DNA from: a bacterium
GTDB lineage: Bacteria; Electryoneota; JAOADG01
DNA length: 64,000 nt
Reading direction: 5' to 3'
NCBI GenBank assembly: GCA_026417415.1
Contig: JAOADG010000008.1
Location: 372,001 to 436,000 of the forward strand
Shown here: positions 29,987-37,709 of the stretch, piece after piece
Layout: every line of letters begins with the position of its first letter
How positions within the stretch are numbered: position 1 is the stretch's first letter
Translations under genes and position numbers: made by a program
The notes under the pieces: model-generated
Database searches by the model: none
What the model was told of the DNA's origin: nothing
The model's input: only the letters and a program-made list of their open reading frames with translations

Positions 29987-32011
29987 TTATCGGATTAAAA
30001 TAGATTTGAGCAGTTTTTCTGTCAATTCAGGATTGTGTGCACCATTTGATCCATCATTCTTCACAGAAAGATAATTCTTACGTGTTTTCATACTAAGCGT
30101 TGAAAGGTTCATTTTTTCTACTGAATCTAACAATACACGAGTCATTTGTTGCCACTCTTTGCCCATTTTTATGTAACTTGCATCATGGCAATCCCCGCAT
30201 TGTTCTGTTGTAGGACGAATAATTTCTAATCCTGTTCCATGACAAGCAGTACATTCAACACCAGCTTCTGCCATCAGTGATGGTAAGGGTTTACCATCGT
30301 TTGCTGTGCCCAAGTACATCGCTTTTTGATATGTATGACAATGCTTACAACTTGTTTCGTCTTTGGCATTGGCATGATGACATTCTATACAATTATTACC
30401 TTTGGTTAACGTTACACCATGTTGTGTAGTGCTATGACAATCAGAACATTGGATCCCTTTTGAAAGGTGAATGGAATGGGGAAAGGTCTTTTGCCCCACC
30501 AACACTCCAATCGCATCAATCCCCGTGTGGCAATCATAACATTTAAGATTATGGGGTAGTGCTGGAGTACTTTTTTTCGTAAGTGCTTCTTTTTGACCTG
30601 TGAGCAATTCTAACGATTTTTCTAAAAGTGCATTTGCATATTTCGGATTGTGCCATCCACCTGCTTGCCGTACCAATTGATAATTGATGGTTGCTCTTTG
30701 GATTGCATCTTGTGAAACGGTGCGATTGTTTTTTGCAACTTGTAACGCCTCTTGAACATTCTGCAACTTGATTTGGAATGAAGTTTTCCATTGAGTAGTT
30801 AATTTTTGATAACTTGGATCATGACAAGGTAAACAATTGGCTTTTACAGGTTTATTCAATAAAAAGTGATCTTGATTGGTTGGATGGCTATGACAAGATT
30901 CGCAATTTAATCCTGCTTTCCACATAATATCTGGCTGTTCAGCAACCTCAACCCCGCCAGTTCCACGAAACAGCATTTCAGTAGCACTATGCAAATCCGA
31001 GTGACAACGGTTACAGTCGGTAATGGTAGTTTGTGCTTTGGATAAAGAAATATGTTGAATAGTGGTATGACAATTCTGACAATCTACTTTTCGTTCTGTT
31101 ACATGTTTTTGATGCATAAATTCAATTTCGTGAATTCTATCAATGTGATCTCTGGAGGCGTGGCAAATGTTGCAACGTTCATGAGGAACCTCACCGTTGC
31201 CAACTTTCATAGGGCCATGGCACATTTGACATTCAACTTGTTTCTTTATCCATTCAGTATGATCAAACTTTGGTTCCGGTTTCCCAACTTCTTTTACGGG
31301 AGCGGAATGACATTGGGTACAATGAACAGTACTCCCTTTTTGAAAGACATTACGATTGTTCAAATGCGAAGGAGAATCATTAGAAGAGGCAAAAGCCACA
31401 CTACTCGGAACATCTTTGAAATGACATAAAAAACACGTAGATTCTGTTACAGTGATATGAGCCCCTTGAACAATTTGGCCATGGCAAGAAGTGCAACGTA
31501 ATTGTTTGTTACGTACTTCGTGGGATAAGTGACTTTCATGATTGAATTTGATTCCTTGTTTCCATTCTAATGGTCCTACCAATAATCGTGATTCATGACA
31601 GTCACTGGTTGTACAATTTTGATCTTCAATTTCTGCCCAAGGTTTAGAACGTTTATAAACACCAGTTGCATAGTTAACCAACATGGAAGCTGCTACAAAC
31701 TTCCCTTCTATCTTACCTTTTAATCCAGGGGGGATATGACAGGTAATGCAATCCACATGTTTATGCGAAGAAGTTTCCCAACTTGCAAAATAAGGTTCCA
31801 TAATGTGGCAGGAACGGCAAAAGGCTGGTTGAGAAGTTGCTTTCACAAATACAACTGCAGTAATAACAGTGAGAATCACTCCTGCTAAGATAAGAAGAAT
31901 GATTTGACGAGCGCCTAAAGAAAAAAACCGTTGAAAACCAATTTTAGTAAGGGTAAAAGGAAGTAAAAAAACAACTTTAAGCGCTGATAAAAATTCTTTG
32001 AATAATTTCAT
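29987..32011 (-). CDS. NapC/NirT-type 18-heme membrane-anchored cytochrome c
   Basis: N-terminal TM anchor followed by FCRSCHIMEPYFASWETSSHKHVDCITCHIPPG (NapC/NirT-like). 17 CxxCH plus one CX4CH (CTTSDCH). Confidence 0.88.
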   Translation of the reverse strand: MKLFKEFLSALKVVFLLPFTLTKIGFQRFFSLGARQIILLILAGVILTVITAVVFVKATSQPAFCRSCHIMEPYFASWETSSHKHVDCITCHIPPGLKGKIEGKFVAASMLVNYATGVYKRSKPWAEIEDQNCTTSDCHESRLLVGPLEWKQGIKFNHESHLSHEVRNKQLRCTSCHGQIVQGAHITVTESTCFLCHFKDVPSSVAFASSNDSPSHLNNRNVFQKGSTVHCTQCHSAPVKEVGKPEPKFDHTEWIKKQVECQMCHGPMKVGNGEVPHERCNICHASRDHIDRIHEIEFMHQKHVTERKVDCQNCHTTIQHISLSKAQTTITDCNRCHSDLHSATEMLFRGTGGVEVAEQPDIMWKAGLNCESCHSHPTNQDHFLLNKPVKANCLPCHDPSYQKLTTQWKTSFQIKLQNVQEALQVAKNNRTVSQDAIQRATINYQLVRQAGGWHNPKYANALLEKSLELLTGQKEALTKKSTPALPHNLKCYDCHTGIDAIGVLVGQKTFPHSIHLSKGIQCSDCHSTTQHGVTLTKGNNCIECHHANAKDETSCKHCHTYQKAMYLGTANDGKPLPSLMAEAGVECTACHGTGLEIIRPTTEQCGDCHDASYIKMGKEWQQMTRVLLDSVEKMNLSTLSMKTRKNYLSVKNDGSNGAHNPELTEKLLKSILIR

Positions 32012-32132
32012 ACCATCAAGAAGCAAGTTCAAAAATTGGAAAAGGAAAATTTATAGAAAAGTGACGCACACAAAATAATCAAAGAATAAATTAAGAACCA
32101 ATCATTGTGAAAAAATTATTTTTGATACCATT

Positions 32133-32549
32133 CTATTTTTTATGACATGCAGTACAATTTTTATTGGAATGACAAGTGAAGCAACTTTCGTGAAGTACAA
32201 CTTTACTCTCTTGCACATCCCAACGAGTAACTTCCTTCTGATGACAATGACTGCAACTTTCAACGTGGTGGCATTCAATACACTGAATTTTCAAATCATG
32301 CTCGTGTAACTTGTGATTAAATACAATTTGCGTACCACCCAGGTATTTGGTTTGAAATACTTTTTCATCTGGAATAGGCCGTTTACGATTTGTCCAATCA
32401 TACAAGATTGAAGGTTCAGCTATCTTTGCACTATCTGATGGCTTTACTTCAACGGGTGCTTTTGTTTTGGGGTCTTTCGAATAAGCGTTCAACAGGAATA
32501 GAACCAGTGTATTCGTAAAAAGCAGAAATACAATCAAATATTTTTTCAT
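32133..32549 (-). CDS. Small tetraheme cytochrome c (c3/c7-like)
   Basis: Signal peptide; CIECH, CSHCH, CFTCH, CTACH. Confidence 0.85.
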   Translation of the reverse strand: MKKYLIVFLLFTNTLVLFLLNAYSKDPKTKAPVEVKPSDSAKIAEPSILYDWTNRKRPIPDEKVFQTKYLGGTQIVFNHKLHEHDLKIQCIECHHVESCSHCHQKEVTRWDVQESKVVLHESCFTCHSNKNCTACHKK

Positions 32550-32557
32550 ATTGACTC

Positions 32558-33766
32558 CTAAGTTGTTTCAACCATTTTCAAAGGTACAGTTTGATGCTCG
32601 TGGTTAGTGGTTTCTTCGTGTTCATGTTCAGGGAAAATTGGAAAGAATCGTGCTATAAAATAAAATGCCATGGTACCTATTGTGACTAAAAATAGTGAAA
32701 TCGCAATTTCGCTGTAAGAGGGATAATAGTTGGCATTTGATTGCCTTAGCATTCCAATCCAGCAAACATTGAAACGATTGTAAACAACGCCTACAACTAC
32801 TAGAAAGGCGGAAAAGAAAATCCAACGTGGGTTTTGTCTAAGTTTTTTTAGTCCTAAAAGAATAACAGGGACAATAAAGAAAGTCATTTCTAAAAGACCA
32901 TGAATACTTTCAAATGAACCTGTGAAAAATTCTTTGAATGCATCACGGATATAGAAATCTTGAAGTTTCACTCCGATGTAGATAATTAATGCAATTAACA
33001 AAAATCCAGCTAATTCAACTAGTACGGGTTTCTCCAAACTACGATGAAATGCTTTTGCACTAAATGTTGATTCAACAATAACCATTGCAGGTCCAACCAC
33101 AATCGCAGAGAGATAAAACATCAAAGGTAACATCGGTGTGTACCAAATAGGATGAAGTTTTTCAGGCACAATCAAGAATACTGAACCTAATGAAGATTGG
33201 TGTAATGTGGAAAGTAATATCCCTGCAATCACCAATGGGATAGTGGCGCGTTGCATAAATTTCAACAAACGGTGGAACTTGAATTTTTCTAATACTACAG
33301 GTAAAAATTCTAAGAATAGTACTGTTAAATACAACATCACACACCATGCAACTTCAAACATCACTGAATGGTGATTCCACATGATTACAGGATGCCATAC
33401 ATTGTAGTACTTTCCTAAATCGTACAGTAAGCCAACAGCAACTAAAGCATACCCTAAAAAAGCCGTAAGAACAGTAGCACGGACAACCGAATGAAATTTA
33501 TGATACCCAATTAAGTACACTAAAAAACACAACGTAAAACCACCAGCTGCTAATGCAACACCACTTACTACGTCAAAAGCAATCCAGAATCCCCAAGGAA
33601 ATTCATCCGATAAATTGGTGGTCGCACCAAGCCCTTTAGTAAAACGTACTATTGTTAAATAAATCCCTTGGATAATGATCAATAGATAAATGATCCAACG
33701 GATTTTACGAAAAGTACTCATTCCACGAATTTCAGTGCGTAGAAAAGAAACAACTGTTTGAAACAT
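32558..33766 (-). CDS. NrfD/PsrC/HybB-family integral membrane quinone-interacting subunit
   Basis: About 10 TM helices; GATTNLSDEFPWGFWIAFDVVSGVALAAGGFTLCFLVYLIG is HybB/NrfD-like. Start trimmed to 33766, adjacent to the Fe-S gene stop. Confidence 0.88.
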   Translation of the reverse strand: MFQTVVSFLRTEIRGMSTFRKIRWIIYLLIIIQGIYLTIVRFTKGLGATTNLSDEFPWGFWIAFDVVSGVALAAGGFTLCFLVYLIGYHKFHSVVRATVLTAFLGYALVAVGLLYDLGKYYNVWHPVIMWNHHSVMFEVAWCVMLYLTVLFLEFLPVVLEKFKFHRLLKFMQRATIPLVIAGILLSTLHQSSLGSVFLIVPEKLHPIWYTPMLPLMFYLSAIVVGPAMVIVESTFSAKAFHRSLEKPVLVELAGFLLIALIIYIGVKLQDFYIRDAFKEFFTGSFESIHGLLEMTFFIVPVILLGLKKLRQNPRWIFFSAFLVVVGVVYNRFNVCWIGMLRQSNANYYPSYSEIAISLFLVTIGTMAFYFIARFFPIFPEHEHEETTNHEHQTVPLKMVETT

Positions 33767-33767
33767 T

Positions 33768-34538
33768 CTAAGAATCCTTATCTTTTTTTCGTTTTTCAGA
33801 TCGAGAGGTTTCTTTATGTTCTTGCTCAAGAGACATTCTACGGTTTACTAACCAAGATATTCCACCTAACAGAATAGCGCCTGTAATCACCACATTCGGA
33901 ATTCTTCTGAGAACAGTACCAGTAAGTTCTGGAAGTTCAACTTCCGGTAAATCAGTTCTAAAACCAAGTTCTTCAAATGGAATACTACTTAACATCAAAA
34001 CTGAAGTTCCACCAACTTCTGTTTCTCCATAAACTTTATGAACATAACGATTTGGAAAAGTTAAAATTCGTTTGTGCGCAATTTCTAATAAGTACTCTCG
34101 ATCACCGAATCTACATGCTCCTGTTGGACAAACCCATGCACATGCTGTTGGAAGACCTTCTTTTACACGCTGGTGACACATGATACACTTACGAATGACA
34201 GGAATGGGTTTATCCCATTCATATTTTGGAATTTGAAAGGGGCAAGCCATCATACAGTAACGGCATCCCATACATTTACTGGGATAGTAAATGACAGGGC
34301 CGTTCTCCGTTTTTTCTAACGCAGCTACAGGACAAACGGAAACACAAGCCGGATGTAAACAATGCATACACATTTTGCGAAAATATTGGTGGTTTCGCTT
34401 GAGTACTACAGTAAAGTTTTTATAGTTTAATTTATCGTCAGGGGCATCGGAAGGAAGGTTATTTTCTTTAGCACAATATTCTTCGCATGCCTGACAACCA
34501 ACACAGCGTGTGAAATCCAAAAGCAAAGCTTTACTCAT
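33768..34538 (-). CDS. 4Fe-4S ferredoxin-type subunit (HybA/DmsB-like) with C-terminal TM anchor
   Basis: CVGCQACEEYC, CMHCLHPACVSVCP, CMGCRYCMMACP, CIMCHQRV...CAWVCPTGA. C-terminal VITGAILLGGISWLV helix. Confidence 0.9.
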   Translation of the reverse strand: MSKALLLDFTRCVGCQACEEYCAKENNLPSDAPDDKLNYKNFTVVLKRNHQYFRKMCMHCLHPACVSVCPVAALEKTENGPVIYYPSKCMGCRYCMMACPFQIPKYEWDKPIPVIRKCIMCHQRVKEGLPTACAWVCPTGACRFGDREYLLEIAHKRILTFPNRYVHKVYGETEVGGTSVLMLSSIPFEELGFRTDLPEVELPELTGTVLRRIPNVVITGAILLGGISWLVNRRMSLEQEHKETSRSEKRKKDKDS

Positions 34539-34679
34539 AGAACATCTCCAAAGATAAAATAAGGGGAATGAATAGTGCGGATGAAGGGATTAACTGGACA
34601 AGTAAGAATTCAGTGAAAAGATAATTAAAAAAATTATTTTAACCAAGCAGTGAATAAAAGCAATTGTAAGATAGATACT

Positions 34680-35066
34680 TTATTGTGATGTCATTTTCCC
34701 TTCCCGTTCGAGAATCCACCCTTTGACAGTCCTATGGATTTCTTTTAAAATATCTTTAGCAAGTTGAAGACCGCCATCAGAGTGTATCGGCACCTTTCCC
34801 TCTTTCATTTTATACAAATCGGAAATTTGCTTTTCAATACCTCGTGGAAAGCCACCGTGAAGCACAAAACGTTCATAAAAAATGGGTAAGGAATAATCAC
34901 GAGGAACGGATGTGATATCATTTAAAATGAAAACGGCTTCGATCCCTTTTTCTACAGCGACTGAAGCAAGTAAACAAACTGCCTCAGGGGGAAGTGTTTC
35001 TATTTGTGCGGCTTGTAAAAACAATCTACTTAAACGGTCAGCTTCCTTCGCTTGTAAAAGGTTCAT
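34680..35066 (-). CDS. Conserved-looking protein of unknown function
   Basis: Open frame with ATG at 35066 after GAGGAT. Starts just downstream of the phosphatase reading-frame end. Confidence 0.5.
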   Translation of the reverse strand: MNLLQAKEADRLSRLFLQAAQIETLPPEAVCLLASVAVEKGIEAVFILNDITSVPRDYSLPIFYERFVLHGGFPRGIEKQISDLYKMKEGKVPIHSDGGLQLAKDILKEIHRTVKGWILEREGKMTSQ

Positions 35067-35082
35067 AGGTATCCTCAATTTA

Positions 35083-35259
35083 TCAAAGTCGTTTAATGAA
35101 AATTACGGTCTGATCATCCGATAATACAGTAGTTCCAACATGTTGACGCAAATGGTCAAATAAAACTAACAAACCATCCTCAACTTTCGTCTTAGCAAGT
35201 AATGGGAGCAAGGATCTTAATTTTTCCATACCAAAAGGTTTTCCATCCACATTGAAAGC
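35083..35259 (-). pseudogene. Detached C-terminal tail of the SpoIIE-type phosphatase
   Basis: Same frame after TAA 35260-35262 encodes AFNVDGKPFGMEKLRSLLPLLAKTKVEDGLLVLFDHLRQHVGTTVLSDDQTVIFIKRL, ending at TGA 35083-35085. This matches the expected SpoIIE/PP2C C-terminus (EAxN...G..FG...L...DDxTxxxxK). Confidence 0.8.
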
Positions 35260-37572
35260 TTAGGGTATTCCATCAGAAAAAATAATTAAAAAGTCCCCGC
35301 TTTGTAAAGTGATTTCACCTGTATGATAAGGGATGTTCACGAATGAACCCACAACCGTCCCACCAATAGAGAGTTCTTCATAAGTAGAAGAATTTCGTAA
35401 TACTATAGGGTTGTCATGACCAGCATTTACGTACTTCACTAATCCAGTTTTCAGATTGAGTACTGCATAAAATAGTGTTACAAAGATTTCAGGTGATGTA
35501 GTTTTAACCAATTCATTATTCAATTTTTCAATGACTTTAGATGGATCTAAACTACTTGATGCTAACAAACGTAAGGCTGCTTGGACATTAGACATCAATA
35601 AAGCAGCAGAAATTCCTTTTCCAGAAACATCACCCAATGTGATGACAAGATTATCATTAGCAAGTTCAATAAAATCATAAAAATCGCCTCCAACCTGATA
35701 TGCTGTTTCATTTCTTGATGCTATTTCCCAACCTTGAAACTTTGGTGGGGAGGAAGGGAATAAATTCTTTTGAATGTTTCGAGCAATTTCTAAATCATGT
35801 TCAATCCGTTCTTTGATGCGAACTTCAGAAAGCAATTTAGAGATGTCACTAGCCATTAAATTGAATGAATAAGATAATTCACCTAATTCATCTTTCGACT
35901 CAACTGGAATACGATGTTCTAAGTTTCCTTTTCTTAATTCAAAGGTTCCATGCAACAAACGTAAAGTGGTTTGGACAAGAAGGTTAGTGATTTGGACTCC
36001 GAGGTGTACTACTACGAAAACAAATAAAAACAAAAGGATACTAAGAAAGCCAAGAATGTACCAAAATGATGAGCCAACAGGGTTGGTTTCGTTGATGAAA
36101 AAAGATTTCAATTGTGAAAAAGTGACATAAAAGATTGCTAAGGTGCCGACGCTAAAATTGGATGATGAAGAAAAATTGCTATTGGCAAGCCATGTAACTC
36201 CAAACAATAAAAAGAATGGTTTTTTTGAGGTTGTATCTCGAAAAGAGGATTGGTAAACTTGAACCAATGAAGTATTAAATGTACTATCTGAATTTGAAAC
36301 CTGTACCTCCGTAGAAGGTGTCTGAGAATTGGTATTAGAAATGTTGTAAAGGTTCATAGAACATTGTAAATGATTTTCTATTTCTAAAAAATCATTCTCA
36401 GATAATATTTTTCTTATACCAACAATTTGTTTTTCTTTTTCTATAAATGCAAAGACATAGATAGCATTGGATCCCGTTACAATTCCATAAAAAGGATAAT
36501 CTATTTTTTTACGATTGTAAACTAGATATCTAAAATCAGTATTAGAATGAACAGGGATAAATTCTTTGTGCTCACTTTTCTTAGAGGTTTGTAACTGAAA
36601 TAAGCCAATTTCTACGTTAACGGTGTCCTTTACAAAAAGTTTGAGTGGTGTGGTTGATATTGTATGGATGGGATTGTGATTGAAATTAGAGAGTACTTCC
36701 TGAACGAGTAGATCACTTTTTTTCAATAGAAATGCTTCTAACAATCGTCCATTCAGTTTCCCAATCAAAAGGATTAAAAACATCCAAAACAATAAGAAAG
36801 AGAAAAGGAGAGGCACAATACTTGTAAAAAGAAAGGATAGAATTAATTTAAAACGAACAGTATAATGTTTTTGAACAAGATTAATAATGGGTGTAATCAA
36901 ACCTCGAACAAACAATAAAAGTGTGGAAAGTAAAATGAGTAAACTGGTAAACGATAGAAAATGCTGTAAAAAAGAAGTGTTGTAAGGATTTTTTTGTATT
37001 GTATCCAAAATGGAAAGTGTACAGAATAAAAAAATAAATAGAAATAAGGTAAGAGAAAGAATAAAGAGAAAAAGTCGTTGTTTATTTTCCAACCTATCAA
37101 ATCGGCATAAAATGCCAACCAATAAAAATGCACACACAACTTCAAAAACCGTATTTTCTTGGGTTATGGAAACGATAAAGATTAAACTTGTGATAAACAC
37201 CCAAGAGAACTCATTTTGTAATACTATGTATTTAGGGATAAAGAAGTAGCGAAGTGTAAATGCGTAAACAACAAGAATAAACAAAGAAATAAAAAATGAA
37301 TTGGGGAAGCTATTGATTAAAATGGTAAGAACCAGAAAGAGAAAACTCAGAAATAAAACAAATCGGCTATTGAATTGAGAAAATGTGGGTAATCCCCATA
37401 CAAGACATAAAATTCCAAACAGTAAGAGAACTTTACTAGAAAATGCATCTGGAAGAAAAATTTGAATCAAGAAGTGCAATGAAAGAATGATTATACCAAG
37501 AAACGTTAGTACTTTATTGTCTAAGGAAAAAATTGAGGGGTTTCGCAGATATTTTATTAAAAAAGACATCAT
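35260..37572 (-). CDS. Multi-TM, HAMP-containing SpoIIE/PP2C-family serine phosphatase, C-terminally truncated by in-frame TAA
   Basis: N-terminal TM region, HAMP (LRKGNLEHRIPVESKDELGELSYSFNLMA), RsbU-like IQKNLFPSSPPKFQGWEIA, VGGDFYDFIEL, LGDVSGKGISAALLMSN, ends FLIIFSDGIP-stop. Confidence 0.88.
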   Translation of the reverse strand: MMSFLIKYLRNPSIFSLDNKVLTFLGIIILSLHFLIQIFLPDAFSSKVLLLFGILCLVWGLPTFSQFNSRFVLFLSFLFLVLTILINSFPNSFFISLFILVVYAFTLRYFFIPKYIVLQNEFSWVFITSLIFIVSITQENTVFEVVCAFLLVGILCRFDRLENKQRLFLFILSLTLFLFIFLFCTLSILDTIQKNPYNTSFLQHFLSFTSLLILLSTLLLFVRGLITPIINLVQKHYTVRFKLILSFLFTSIVPLLFSFLLFWMFLILLIGKLNGRLLEAFLLKKSDLLVQEVLSNFNHNPIHTISTTPLKLFVKDTVNVEIGLFQLQTSKKSEHKEFIPVHSNTDFRYLVYNRKKIDYPFYGIVTGSNAIYVFAFIEKEKQIVGIRKILSENDFLEIENHLQCSMNLYNISNTNSQTPSTEVQVSNSDSTFNTSLVQVYQSSFRDTTSKKPFFLLFGVTWLANSNFSSSSNFSVGTLAIFYVTFSQLKSFFINETNPVGSSFWYILGFLSILLFLFVFVVVHLGVQITNLLVQTTLRLLHGTFELRKGNLEHRIPVESKDELGELSYSFNLMASDISKLLSEVRIKERIEHDLEIARNIQKNLFPSSPPKFQGWEIASRNETAYQVGGDFYDFIELANDNLVITLGDVSGKGISAALLMSNVQAALRLLASSSLDPSKVIEKLNNELVKTTSPEIFVTLFYAVLNLKTGLVKYVNAGHDNPIVLRNSSTYEELSIGGTVVGSFVNIPYHTGEITLQSGDFLIIFSDGIP

Positions 37573-37709
37573 AAAATTTGGTAGGACCCTTAGAACACTT
37601 GAAAATGATTATTCTAACGATTAAAATAGAATAAGATAAATCATTCCACAAGAAAGTTTGAAACTAATTCAATTGAATAGTACTAAGTAGATCAAATAGG
37701 CCACTCCCA

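Noticed and set aside
24031-34538. Reading the cluster as alternative complex III or as a nitrite reductase (Nrf) operon
   Set aside because: No ActB-like molybdopterin-fold subunit, ActD/ActE/ActF set, or NrfA-type CxxCK heme site was found.
35260-35262. Stop-codon recoding as the explanation for the TAA in the phosphatase
   Set aside because: TAA is not a selenocysteine or pyrrolysine codon, and other genes here use TAA as an ordinary stop. Nonsense mutation or sequence error is simpler.
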